Shown here: positions 42,425 to 51,256 of the stretch, piece after piece
Numbering within the stretch: position 1 is the stretch's first letter
How the letters are laid out: each line of letters opens with the position of its first letter
Assembly: GCF_001027285.1 (NCBI RefSeq)
Contig: NZ_CP011509.1
Location: 11,866,501 to 11,930,500 of the forward strand
Direction: 5' to 3'
From: Archangium gephyra
Lineage (GTDB): Bacteria; Myxococcota; Myxococcia; Myxococcales; Myxococcaceae
Length of the DNA: 64,000 bases
Notes under the pieces: model-generated
What the model was told of the DNA's origin: nothing
Seen by the model: the letters and a program-made list of their open reading frames with translations, nothing else
Databases searched by the model: none
Translations under genes and position numbers: made by a program

Positions 42425-44389
42425 GGGAGCTGGCTTTGTCGAGGTCCAATATCTGCTGGGACCCCATGTAGGCTTTCGTCTCGTAACGGGTGATGCGGCC
42501 AATCTTCCGGACGATCTCCGCCATGCGCTCGGCCTCGCGGTAGATGATGTCCACCGGCTTGTAGGAGGTGTCCTCCTCCTTCAGCCTGCGCTTGAGCAGC
42601 TCCGCGTAGCCCATCACCGAGGTGAGGGGCTGGTTGAGCTCGTGGGCGGCGGTGCCGGCCAGCGCGACGATGACGGCGTTCTTCTCGCTCTCCTCCAGGC
42701 GCGTCTCCACGTCCGACAGCTTGCGCTCCAGCTCCATCCGGTCGCGCAGGTCCGTGAAGATGCCCACGCTGGCCACCTCGCGGCCGCCCTCGTAGACGAT
42801 GGAGGCCGTCATGTTCACCGGCACCAGCTGCCCGGTGCGGCTGACGACGTCCTGGCGGCACACCGACAGCCGGCCCCGCCCGCCGTACTCCGAGCTGCGC
42901 AGCTGCGTCATGATGCGCTGGGCCACCCCGTTGGGGTAGAGCTGGTTGACGTGCATGCCGCTGAGCGCCTGCGGAGCGCCGTAGCCGAAGAGGGCCTCGG
43001 CCCCCTTGTTGAAGAGGATGATGCGGCCCTGCATGTCCGCGGCGACGATGGCGTCCACCGAGGAGTCGATGAGCCGCTCCAGGAAGTCCTTGGTGTGGCG
43101 CAGCTCGTCCGCCAGCTGGCGCGCCTGCGTCACGTCCCGGAAGGAGAGAATGATGGCCCGGCGGCCGTCCTCCAGCGGCGCCGCCGAGAAGCTCAGCGTG
43201 AGGCGCCGGCCATTGGGCGCACGCACCATCAGGTCCACGTCCGAGCGCGACTCGCCCCGCCGGGCCGCCGTCACCAGCTCCATCAACACCGACTCGTCCA
43301 GCGGCTGCGTCACGTCCACCAGGTGGCGGCCATACGCGCTCTCGGAGGGCGTCGCCAGGATGGCCTCGCCCGCGGGGTTGAGGCTGAGCACGCACGCCTT
43401 GTCGTCGAGGATGGCCACGCCCTCGCGCACGTTGGCGAAGAAGAGGTGGTACGTCTCGAGCGAGGCGGCCTTGGCCTCCGCGGCGATGCGCGCCGACATC
43501 TCGCGCTCGGTCTGCCCGCGCACCGTCAGCAGCAGCGAGGCGTTGCGCAGGGCCACCGCCGTGGCGTGCGCCACCGTGTTGAGGAAGTCGATCTCATCCG
43601 GCGCGAAGGTGCGCCGGTCCCCCCCGAGGCCCGCAGCAACAACACCCCGCGCACCTCGCCCCGGATGTGCAGGGGCAGCGCCGCGAGCGCCTGGATGCCT
43701 CGCGCGGCCACCTCGTTCTGCACCCCCTCCAGCAACGGGTGGTGCGAGGCGTCCTCCACGATGACGGGCTTGCCCGTGCGCCCCGCCTCGCGCACCTCCG
43801 GGTAGCGATCCAGGTCGATGCGCAGGTCCTGCAGGTTGGGCGCGTCGCTGGCCGCCACCACGCGCGCCCCCTCCCCGTTCCTGTCCAGCATCACCAGCGC
43901 CGCGCGGCTGACCCCCAGCCGCTCGGCGAGCCGGCGGGTGACGTCATGCAGCAGCGCCTCCACGTCGAAGCTCTCGGCGTAGTCCGCGGTGAGCTCGACC
44001 AGCAGCGACAGATCCTGCTGCCGCCGCATGAGCTCCTGGCGCTCGCGGTGACGCTCGGCGACGCGCCGCAACCTCCAGGCGAGCTCGTGGGGCTGGCCCC
44101 CCACGGTCATCACCTCCGCGGGCTTGAGCGACTCCAGGAAGTCGAAGGACGCCTCCCCCGGGTCCACCAGGGCCACCAGCGAGAGCCGGGCACCCGCGGG
44201 CGTGGCGAGCAGCGTGGTGAGGGCGGAAGAGCCCTCTGGTGAGGTGAGGTCCACCAGACCGAGGGTGGCCTGCTCCGGCGTCTCCACCACCCGCAGGCCG
44301 GCCTGCGCCGCGGCGCGAGCGAGGGGCTCGCGTGCGGCCGAGGCCGCGGGCACCAGGACGACGCCGAGGGATGACTCGTGGGAAGACAC
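42414..44389 (-). pseudogene. GAF-PAS-PAS kinase-like protein, frameshifted, lacking a HATPase domain
   Basis: Two frames make one protein of about 658 residues. From 44389 a receiver-like N-terminus and a GAF domain run to VRGVLLLRASGG. The frame then breaks in a run of seven G (43620-43626 on the minus strand), and the other frame continues with the GAF end (RRTFAPDEIDFLNTVAHATAVALRN), two PAS domains and a HisKA domain with H-box TAAHELNQPLTSV, ending at SSHDD. One extra G would restore the frame. No N, G1, F or G2 box follows, so even the repaired protein has no kinase ATPase domain. The break may be a homopolymer sequencing error or a real mutation. It overlaps the complete kinase gene downstream. 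Confidence 0.75.
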
Positions 44390-44543
44390 ACCCCGACTCT
44401 ACCCCGGGTCCTGCCTCAGGGGCAGTCCGTGACCCGAACAGCCCTGTCCGGTGCCGAACCGCGGGTCCGCCGCGTCTTCGCAACCGGGTGTCTTTTCCAC
44501 CCGGCGTGCGTGCTCCACCGGTTCAGCGGAGCGCGCGTCCGGC

Positions 44544-44960
44544 TCAGCCGCGGCCGTAGGGGCCCCGGTGCATGGGAACCCAGACCCACTCCTGCACGGA
44601 CTGGTAGTAGCCCTCCACCCAGCGCTGCTCGTAGTGGCCCCCCTCGCACTTCGTCACGTGGCGGCGCGGCCGGTACCTGCAGTTCCGCTCCACCCAGACC
44701 TGCTCGTAGTGGCCCGGCACGAACTGCTGGACCGTCTGGAGCTCATAGCGGCCCGACGGGTGCTGCCGGTGCGAGCGCGGGGGCGGGGCAGGAGGAGGCA
44801 TCGGCGCCGGGCGGTAGCTGCCCCCGGTGTGGTGGTGCTGCCCGGGCTGGCCCACCGGCGAGGCGTCGTGCCGGCCCCAGGAGTCATCGGCCCGAGCGGC
44901 CACCGGAGCCAGGAGCAGTGCGGAGAGAGCCAGGGTGAAGAGTCCGTGCCGGAGCATCAT
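44544..44960 (-). CDS. Small secreted protein with aromatic repeats
   Basis: 138 residues. The signal peptide MMLRHGLFTLALSALLLAPVAARA is followed by a His/Pro/Ser-rich segment and a C-terminal half with three repeats of the form G-x-Y-[EQ]-x-V-x-x-[FW]-V (GHYEQVWVERNC, GHYEQRWVEGYY, SVQEWVWVP) and a Cys pair (RNCRYRPRRHVTKC). This resembles the YXWV-type repeats of small periplasmic or spore-coat-like proteins, but I do not recognise a named family. GGGAGG lies upstream of the ATG. A large palindrome lies about 37 bases upstream of the start. Confidence 0.7.
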   Translation of the reverse strand: MMLRHGLFTLALSALLLAPVAARADDSWGRHDASPVGQPGQHHHTGGSYRPAPMPPPAPPPRSHRQHPSGRYELQTVQQFVPGHYEQVWVERNCRYRPRRHVTKCEGGHYEQRWVEGYYQSVQEWVWVPMHRGPYGRG

Positions 44961-44996
44961 CGTCTTATCCTCCCAATCGTTCCTGCTCCTTCAGAC

Positions 44997-45031
44997 GGGG
45001 GGCCCCCGGATTGATTCAATCCGGGCCCCCC
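44997..45031. terminator. Long GC-rich palindrome upstream of the secreted-protein gene
   Basis: The right arm CAATCCGGGCCCCCC (45017-45031) pairs with the left arm (44997-45013), which has two extra C as a bulge; the loop is ATT. The inner nine pairs are perfect (CCCGGATTG/CAATCCGGG). On the minus strand it lies downstream of the metallo-beta-lactamase gene and upstream of the gene at 44960, so it is a terminator for the first or an attenuator for the second. Confidence 0.55.
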
Positions 45032-45064
45032 AGGAGAGAACGGGGACGGCTCTTCACGGCCCGC

Positions 45065-45091
45065 GGCGGAGCCAGCCTGGTGGGCTCCGCC
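45065..45091 (-). terminator. Stem-loop after the metallo-beta-lactamase-fold gene
   Basis: GGCGGAGCC (45065-45073) and GGCTCCGCC (45083-45091) are exact inverted copies with a 9-base loop, 25 bases after the gene's stop. There is no T-run, so at best an intrinsic-like or Rho-assisted terminator. Confidence 0.5.
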
Positions 45092-45116
45092 GGAGGTGGG
45101 GCGCTCGCTCCCGAGC

Positions 45117-46058
45117 CTACTTCTTCGGCTCCTCCGGCTTCTTCGCCGGCTCCGGCTTCTGCCCGCTCAGGCTCTGGTACGCGACCGTGAGCCACTGCTC
45201 CGGCTTCATGAAGCCGTCACCCCAGCTCTTGTACTTCTCGGGCATGCCCTCGGCCTTCACCTGCTCGAGCGTCTTGCCCGCGGCCTGCTTCCCCTTCACC
45301 AGTTCCACCGTGTCGCGCAGCATCTGCGCGAAGGTCTCGAGCTCCTGCCGCCCCGACACCGCACCATGGCCCGGGATGATCTTCACCCCGGCCGGCAGCG
45401 TCTGCAGCACCCGCTCCACGTTGCGCAGGTAGCCCTCCAGCGAGCCCCCGCTCTCCAGGTCGATGAAGGGGTACTTGTCCCCGGTGAACTGGTCTCCCAG
45501 GTGCAGCACGTTGGAGCCGGAGAAGTACACCATGCTGTCGCCATCCGTGTGGCCCGTGGGCAGGTGCGTCACCTGGATCTCCTCGCCGTTGAAGAAGATG
45601 GAGATGCCCTGGTCATAGGTGATGACCGGCAGGGCCTCCTTGGGCGCGGGGGGAATCTTCATCCCCAGCGTCGCGCTCTCCAGCCCGTTCATCAGCCGCG
45701 TGCGCACGTGCTTGTGCGCCACGATGGTGCCCTCGCGGCCGAAGAGGGCGTTGCCGCCCGTGTGGTCGAAGTGCCAGTGCGTGTTCAGCACGTACTCGGG
45801 CGCCTTGGCCTTGCCCTTGGTCAGCTTGCCGAGCGCCGCGCGAATCTTCGGCACCAGCGGGGCGAACTGGTCATCCACGATGAGGATGCCGTCCGGGCCC
45901 GCCGAGACGCCGATGTTGCCGCCCGCGCCCTCGAAGATGTGCACGTTGCCCGCCACCGGCGTGGACTTCACCTGCACCTTCGCGAGCGAGGCCTCGTCGA
46001 ACTGCGCGGACGCCACGCCAGGCACCACCAACAACGCGGAGAGGAGAAGCTTCTTCAT
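45117..46058 (-). CDS. Secreted metallo-beta-lactamase-fold hydrolase
   Basis: 313 residues. The signal peptide MKKLLLSALLVVPGVASA is followed by an MBL fold with metal ligands HWHFDH (the HxHxDH motif in YVLNTHWHFDHTGGN), His in LPTGHTDGDSMVYF, Asp in LHLGDQF and His in IIPGHGAVSG. The layout resembles periplasmic MBL hydrolases of the SoxH/quinoprotein-relative type rather than true beta-lactamases; the substrate is unknown. A Lys/Pro/Glu-rich tail (KPEPAKKPEEPKK) ends the protein. The start at 46058 coincides with the signal peptide. Confidence 0.87.
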   Translation of the reverse strand: MKKLLLSALLVVPGVASAQFDEASLAKVQVKSTPVAGNVHIFEGAGGNIGVSAGPDGILIVDDQFAPLVPKIRAALGKLTKGKAKAPEYVLNTHWHFDHTGGNALFGREGTIVAHKHVRTRLMNGLESATLGMKIPPAPKEALPVITYDQGISIFFNGEEIQVTHLPTGHTDGDSMVYFSGSNVLHLGDQFTGDKYPFIDLESGGSLEGYLRNVERVLQTLPAGVKIIPGHGAVSGRQELETFAQMLRDTVELVKGKQAAGKTLEQVKAEGMPEKYKSWGDGFMKPEQWLTVAYQSLSGQKPEPAKKPEEPKK

Positions 46059-46143
46059 GTGGAGCGTTCCATTCAAGTGGGAGACGCTCCACACCTTATG
46101 CCCGGCGGACAGACCGCTCCAGGATTAGCGGTGGGCCCGCCGC

Positions 46144-48681
46144 TCAAGGGCAGTTGGGCGAGGTCGCCGGGCTGATGATGGCTCCCGCGGGCAGGGCGGA
46201 GCAGCTCGTCACCCCTCGCAGGAGGATGCGGCCGGCGGCACCACCGCCTCCGCCTCCAGCGCCATGCGTGCTTCCACCAGAGCCCGTCCCCGCGAAACCA
46301 TCGCCAGGACCGGTGCTCCCCGCGGCTCCCGTGCCTCCCCCGCCTCCGTTCGCCGCGCCGCCGTCACCGCCCGTCCCTGGAGTGGCGGTGTCGAGGCTCC
46401 CATCCGCTCCAGCGACGCCCGGGGATTGCGTCCCCCCCACGGAGTCGGAGCCTTCACCACCCGCTCCGCCATTCGCCGTGACCCGGGCGGAAGCCTCGAC
46501 CACGAGATTCCTGGCCTCGAGCACCAGCATGCCTCCGCTCCCGCCTCCACCTCCCCCCGCCGCGTTGTTGACGGTGGAATCACCCCCTCCGCCTCCGGCG
46601 CCACTCACGCTCACCACGCTCCCCAGCGTCAGCGTGCCCGCCACGGAGAGCTGCAGCGCCCCACCGCCCGGGCCTCCCACGCCCGGGGTCGTGCCCGTGA
46701 TGCCACCACCCGCACCACCCTGGCAGCCTCCCACCAGCGGAGAGAAACCGCTCGTCAGCAGAGCGCCCCCCTTCAAGCCTCCCGGGGTGCCATCATCGTT
46801 GGCGCCGCCGGTGCCACTCTCCGTCGCGAGGCCACCTCCTCCGCCACCACTTCCATCATTCCCGCTGACAGCGCCGGGGCCACCCGTCCGTCCCGTGCAC
46901 TCCACGCCACTCCCCGCGCCTCTGCGCAGCGGCTCACGCGCCGAGTGGGCCAGGACCTCGTCATTCAGCGTGGCATCGCCATACACCGCCAGGACGACCG
47001 GCCTGGAGCCCACCACCCGCAGGGGTTGATTCACGGTCAGGTTGCGGACCGCGATCACCACGACGTCGTCACCCGTCACCACGTGCGTGGGCGGAGTGAA
47101 GCTGCAGCCCGGGGCGAACGTCCACACCGTCGTGCCCGAGTCGAAGGTGGCGCCGCACAAGACGTCCAGGTCGCCGATGGGCTCGGACGCAATGGCCACC
47201 GGGTCGAAGTTGCTCGTGACGGCGTAGCTGAACTGGAGCGGCTGGCACGCCCCATCCGCCTGGCACGTTCCCGTCTTCCCCGCCTCGCGGCAGAGGTTGC
47301 CCACCTGCGCGGAGTCCACCTCGAACTGACACCTGCCATCGGCGGCACAGAGCGCGAGGGCCTTCTTGCAGAGGCTCGGTGGAGGGCAGTCTAGCGTGCC
47401 GCCGCAGCTCCCCGCGCCATCGCACTTGTCCGACGAGGTGCAGACCTTGCCGTCATCACACGTCGCGGCCGGAGGCTTGGGCTCGTAGTTGCACGAGCCC
47501 GAAGAGGCCTCGCACGTGCCCAGGTGGCACTGGGTCGGGGGCGCGTCGCACGTCTTCGCCGTGCCCGCCACGCACATCCCGCCGCCATTGCACTTGTCGT
47601 CGAGGGTGCACTTGTTCCCATCGTCGCAGGCCGCATTGGCGGGTTTGAGCGCGTACTGGCAGTCGCCCGTCGGCTCCACACAGGTGCCCGTCCCCTCGCG
47701 GCACGTGTTGGGCGGCGTGTTGCACGTCTTCGCCGGGCCCGCCGCGCACGTCCCGCTGCCATCACACCTGTCGTCGACGGTGCACTTCTTCCCATCGTCG
47801 CAGGACGCCGTGGTGGGGCGGGGCGCGTACTTGCAATCGCCCGTCGCGGGCTCACAGGTGCCCGCCGCCGCGTAGCACTGGCCCGGCGGCGCGTTGCACG
47901 TCTTCGTTGTCGTGCCCACGCACGTCCCGCTGGCGTCACACGTGTCGGCGCTGGTGCACTTGCTGCCGTCATCACAGGACGCGCCGGCGTTGACCGGGTA
48001 GACGCAGGTGCCCGTGCCGCAGGTCCCCGCGCCCTGGCACTGCGACGACGGCTCATCGCAGGCGCTGTCGCAGCAGATGCCCGCCACGCAGAAGCCCGAG
48101 CCGCACATCTCATCGCTCGTGCAGCCCCCGCCGTTGCAGTCCAGCTTCCCGTCGCAGTTGAAGTCCGTGCCGAGGTTGGCCGCGCCGTCGCACACCGCCG
48201 TGGCGCCAGGGTGCACGGTGGCCCGGCCATCATCGCAGTCCGAGCCCTGGATGGCGCTGTCCCCCGAGGCGCGGGCCGCATGGCCGTCCTTGTCCACGTC
48301 CTGGGCCAGCAGCTCGAGCGCCGCCGGCACGGAGCCCTTGGCGGGCAGCGTCACCGCCGAGGCCAGCTGGCGCGTCTCGATGGCCGGGCCCGTACAGTCC
48401 GCCGTGGCGTAGGAGGCCACCTCGACCTGCACCTGCGGACTCCAGCCCTTCTCCCGGTACACGGCGAGGATGAGCGTCCGATCCTCGTCCGTGGCCAGCT
48501 TGGACTGGGGGATGAGCTCGTCACTCCGGCGCTCCGAGGCCGCCGCATCCGAGGCGGTCACTCGAAGGCACAGGGGGGTGTAGCCCGGGTACTTGACCGT
48601 GAGGGCCACCGCGCTGTCCGTCACCTTGTTCGAACAGGCGGTGAGCAGCAGCAGACATCCGGCAATCCATGCGTGACGCAT
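46144..48681 (-). CDS. Large Cys-rich, Gly-rich surface lipoprotein
   Basis: 845 residues. The lipoprotein signal MRHAWIAGCLLLLTAC gives Cys16. Next come a beta-rich domain (about 20-125), a MopE-type Asp/Cys metal-binding segment (QDVDKDGH ... GSDCDDGRATVHPGATAVCDG ... DFNCDGKLDC), and about six Cys-rich repeats with the unit SCDDG-x-KCT-x-x-D-x-CDGxGTC (about 185-450). A further beta domain and a C-terminal ~220 residues dominated by Gly/Ser/Thr with repeated GGxGG runs complete the protein. Such cell-surface lipoproteins are common in myxobacteria; adhesion or metal binding is plausible but unproven. Confidence 0.8.
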   Translation of the reverse strand: MRHAWIAGCLLLLTACSNKVTDSAVALTVKYPGYTPLCLRVTASDAAASERRSDELIPQSKLATDEDRTLILAVYREKGWSPQVQVEVASYATADCTGPAIETRQLASAVTLPAKGSVPAALELLAQDVDKDGHAARASGDSAIQGSDCDDGRATVHPGATAVCDGAANLGTDFNCDGKLDCNGGGCTSDEMCGSGFCVAGICCDSACDEPSSQCQGAGTCGTGTCVYPVNAGASCDDGSKCTSADTCDASGTCVGTTTKTCNAPPGQCYAAAGTCEPATGDCKYAPRPTTASCDDGKKCTVDDRCDGSGTCAAGPAKTCNTPPNTCREGTGTCVEPTGDCQYALKPANAACDDGNKCTLDDKCNGGGMCVAGTAKTCDAPPTQCHLGTCEASSGSCNYEPKPPAATCDDGKVCTSSDKCDGAGSCGGTLDCPPPSLCKKALALCAADGRCQFEVDSAQVGNLCREAGKTGTCQADGACQPLQFSYAVTSNFDPVAIASEPIGDLDVLCGATFDSGTTVWTFAPGCSFTPPTHVVTGDDVVVIAVRNLTVNQPLRVVGSRPVVLAVYGDATLNDEVLAHSAREPLRRGAGSGVECTGRTGGPGAVSGNDGSGGGGGGLATESGTGGANDDGTPGGLKGGALLTSGFSPLVGGCQGGAGGGITGTTPGVGGPGGGALQLSVAGTLTLGSVVSVSGAGGGGGDSTVNNAAGGGGGGSGGMLVLEARNLVVEASARVTANGGAGGEGSDSVGGTQSPGVAGADGSLDTATPGTGGDGGAANGGGGGTGAAGSTGPGDGFAGTGSGGSTHGAGGGGGGAAGRILLRGVTSCSALPAGAIISPATSPNCP

Positions 48682-48697
48682 GGACGCGGAGCCTACC

Positions 48698-49108
48698 TCA
48701 ATCCTGGGACGGCCGCGCCGACTCGCCCGCCGGTGCGGACGCGGGCTCCTGCTTCACCGGCTGGAACGCGTAGCCGCTCACGCCCGCGGGCGGCACCACC
48801 TCCACCAGGGGATTCTCCGCGAGCAGCTCCGGCGTCAACGGCATCTGCACGAGCCCCTCCATGTCACTCACCAGGGACACGCGTCCCCGGTTCGTGCTCA
48901 GGAAGATGCGCGCGCCCGGAATGGGCCGCTCCGTCTCCGGCTCCACCACCCGCAGCCGCACCACCTCCCCCTTGCCCTGGACCGCCGCGGGCTTCATCGC
49001 GGACAGGTCAGGCGGAAGGACCTGCCGGTAGTACGGGCGCAGCGCGCAGGCCGACAGCAGACCAAGGGACACCAGGGCAACGCACAGCAGGGGACGCATC
49101 GGACGCAT
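48698..49108 (-). CDS. Small carboxypeptidase-regulatory-like lipoprotein
   Basis: 136 residues. The signal MRPMRPLLCVALVSLGLLSAC places the lipid Cys at 21 (an ATG at 49099 is an alternative start). The mature part contains a beta-sandwich pattern, VRLRVVEPETERPIPGARIFLSTNRGRVSLVSDMEGLVQMPL, resembling the CarboxypepD_reg/Cna-B-like folds, then a Pro/Ala/Ser-rich tail. It ends 16 bases before the start of the large Cys-rich lipoprotein gene on the same strand, so the two are probably cotranscribed and may share a location on the cell surface. Confidence 0.72.
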   Translation of the reverse strand: MRPMRPLLCVALVSLGLLSACALRPYYRQVLPPDLSAMKPAAVQGKGEVVRLRVVEPETERPIPGARIFLSTNRGRVSLVSDMEGLVQMPLTPELLAENPLVEVVPPAGVSGYAFQPVKQEPASAPAGESARPSQD

Positions 49109-49309
49109 GGGAGACTCCAGCCAGCCAGACAGGGGCACGAGGGAGGCGCAGCATACCGGCCCACCTCCAGCCGCCAAGCCCTGTCACGCCCGCCCGCACG
49201 CCTGCCCTCCCCTGGGGCTGCCCCACCTGTCTCCTTCACCGGGATGTCGCATCTTCAACGGCAGCACCATCGGCGGAGCCTTCCGCCTCCACCCACCGGG
49301 AGAGCACGC

Positions 49310-49858
49310 ATGTCCGAGTTCATCGATCCCCAGAATCCCAAGCCGAAGACACGCCGCGAGTTCCTCGAGGACGGCCAGTGCGAGCGGGGCCTGCTGGGAG
49401 GCCGTGAGGTCCGCACCACCGCCTCCGAGCCCCTGCCCGACATCCAGGACAGCGGCTACCACGAGGTCCTCGTGCGCGAGATGCCCACCGGGGGCCTGGC
49501 GTTCAAGAACCGGGGCTTCGTCATCAGCGCCTTCACCATGGTGTTCGTGGGCCTCATCACCTTCTGGATGCCCTTCCTCAACGGCATGCTGGGCGGCGTC
49601 TTCGGAGGCTTCTTCGCCCGGCGGTGGAAGCGCGCGTTCGCCGCGGCGGCCCTCGCGTCGGTGGCGGTGCCGGCGGCCATCGCCTTCTTCTACGGCTTCG
49701 ACACGCCGGACCTGCTCTATTTCATGTATGGCCTTGGCTTCTGGCGGTGGACGGCGCTCCACGTGCTCGGCATGTTCATCGGCGCGGCGGCGGGCGTGTA
49801 CTCGCGCCCCGAGGTGGACAGACGGCGGTTCGTGCGGCGCGAAGTCACCGCGGGCTAG
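49310..49858 (+). CDS. Inner-membrane protein of unknown function
   Basis: 182 residues from the ATG at 49310. An N-terminal cytoplasmic domain of about 70 residues (FIDPQNPKPKTRREFLEDG, GGREVRTTASEPLPDIQDSGYHEVLVREMPTG) is followed by four hydrophobic segments (about 73-95, 98-112, 114-128 and 143-161), with the repeated Gly pattern MLGGVFGGFFARRWKRAF between them. I recognise no family. It stands alone between a leftward lipoprotein operon and a LuxR gene. About 200 bases upstream of it hold no visible signal. Confidence 0.65.
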   Translation: MSEFIDPQNPKPKTRREFLEDGQCERGLLGGREVRTTASEPLPDIQDSGYHEVLVREMPTGGLAFKNRGFVISAFTMVFVGLITFWMPFLNGMLGGVFGGFFARRWKRAFAAAALASVAVPAAIAFFYGFDTPDLLYFMYGLGFWRWTALHVLGMFIGAAAGVYSRPEVDRRRFVRREVTAG

Positions 49859-49971
49859 CCGGACGAGCCGCGTGACCTGTCCCCCGGTTCTCCCTTGGGA
49901 CCGGGTCACGCGGCCCTGCGACTATCCGTCCCAATTCCATGCGGGAAATCCCTTAGACACTCCCACCGTGA

Positions 49972-51174
49972 GTGTCTGCGCTGCGCGTCATTCGCGTCAT
50001 TGATAAGGTGTTCCTTGGCATTCCAGCCAATCCGCCTATAGTCCGAATTAGCTTGGAACCATTGGATTCGCAGGATCAGCGATTGTTGGAGGACCTGCGG
50101 GCCCGACTCGACCTTGTCGAGCCGGGGGTGGATGTGATGCCCGCCCTGGTGGAGGCCTTGCGGGAAGCCCTGCGCGCGGAGCGCAGCCTCGCGTATGGCG
50201 TGGACATCGGGCCCGAGCGCTACCAGGTGAGCTACCTGCACTCCTCCGGCTTCTCCCTGTCGCCGGAGACGGCCTACGCCTCCCTGGACGGCTTCGTCGG
50301 AACCCGGCGCGATCCCTGGGGGTACTTCAACCCCGCCAACCCCCAGCCCTCCCAGCGCAACCGCGAGCTGCAGTTCCAGGCGCCCGGGCTGGAGTCCGCG
50401 CCTCCGGTCGCGCCGCGGGATGACCGGTTCACCCTCTGGAAGACGCTCGGAATCCCCTCGGAGGAGCAGGCGCGGATCCAGACCCAGGTGCGCGCCTCCA
50501 TCGGAGGCTTCCTCCAGGAGTGCGGACTGGAGCGGATGATGTTCCTGCGCGTGCTCGTCTGCGACGGCCCGGCCCTGCTGGGGTGGGTGGGGGCGATGCG
50601 CTCGGAGCCCTTCAACCCGCGGGAGCTGCACCTGCTGCGCGAGCTCATCCCCTCGCTGCAGCGCCGGCTGGCGCTGGATGCGCGTCTGCGCGAGGCGGGG
50701 ATGCTCCACGCGGCCCTCGAGGCGTCGCTGGAGTCGCTCGGCCAGGCGGCGTACGTGGTGACGGCCAACGGCCGCGTGGCGTTCGCCAACAGCATGGGGC
50801 GGGCCCGGCTCGAGCAGGACGCCGGACTCGTGGCGGAGGCCCTGAAGAAGCACCTGCGGGGCGAGCCGACCGGCGCGGAGCTGAGCTTCACCCCGTTGCG
50901 CCTCACCGGCACGCCCGCGCACTACCTGGCCATCGTCCAGGCCGAGCCCCAGCATGCCCTCGCCCGCGTGCATGCGCTCAGCTCCGGCTGGGGGCTCACG
51001 GCCCGGGAGATGGAGGTGCTCGGCCGGCTCGTGCGCGGTGAGTCCAACAAGGCCATCGCCCTGCACCTGGGCTGCGCGGAGCGCACCGTGGAGGTGCACG
51101 TCACCCGCATCCTCGCCAAGGCCCAGGTGGAGAGCCGCTCGGCGCTCATCGCCAAGTGCTTCCTGGCCTCCTGA
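49972..51174 (+). CDS. LuxR-family transcriptional regulator
   Basis: 400 residues if translation begins at the GTG at 49972. The C-terminal ~65 residues are a LuxR/NarL HTH: WGLTAREMEVLGRLVRGESNKAIALHLGCAERTVEVHVTRILAKAQVESRSALIAKC. Upstream are a GAF-like region (about 40-240) and a PAS-like segment (YVVTANGRVAFANSMGRARLEQDAGLV). The ligand is unknown. The first ~30 codons have unusually AT-rich third positions and contain a good promoter-like pair (50015-50042), so the real start is probably a TTG at 50062 or later. Confidence 0.82.
   Translation: MSALRVIRVIDKVFLGIPANPPIVRISLEPLDSQDQRLLEDLRARLDLVEPGVDVMPALVEALREALRAERSLAYGVDIGPERYQVSYLHSSGFSLSPETAYASLDGFVGTRRDPWGYFNPANPQPSQRNRELQFQAPGLESAPPVAPRDDRFTLWKTLGIPSEEQARIQTQVRASIGGFLQECGLERMMFLRVLVCDGPALLGWVGAMRSEPFNPRELHLLRELIPSLQRRLALDARLREAGMLHAALEASLESLGQAAYVVTANGRVAFANSMGRARLEQDAGLVAEALKKHLRGEPTGAELSFTPLRLTGTPAHYLAIVQAEPQHALARVHALSSGWGLTAREMEVLGRLVRGESNKAIALHLGCAERTVEVHVTRILAKAQVESRSALIAKCFLAS
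50015..50042 (+). promoter_or_regulatory. Sigma-70-like promoter inside the annotated LuxR-gene start
   Basis: TTGGCA (50015-50020) and TATAGT (50037-50042) with a 16-base spacer, each matching the consensus at five of six positions, in a locally AT-rich stretch. In-frame TTG codons at 50053 and 50062 follow within 11-20 bases of the -10 box. Confidence 0.5.
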
Positions 51175-51256
51175 GCGGGGCGGGCAACCGGGCACCGGAC
51201 AACACCGGCACGGGACACCGGCCGCATCGGCTCGCGGGCGGGACTAGGATGGGGCC

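Noticed and set aside
45117..46058. Calling the secreted MBL-fold protein an antibiotic-resistance beta-lactamase
   Set aside because: The metal ligands define only the superfamily. The sequence lacks features specific to B1-B3 beta-lactamases that I could verify, so only a generic hydrolase is supported.
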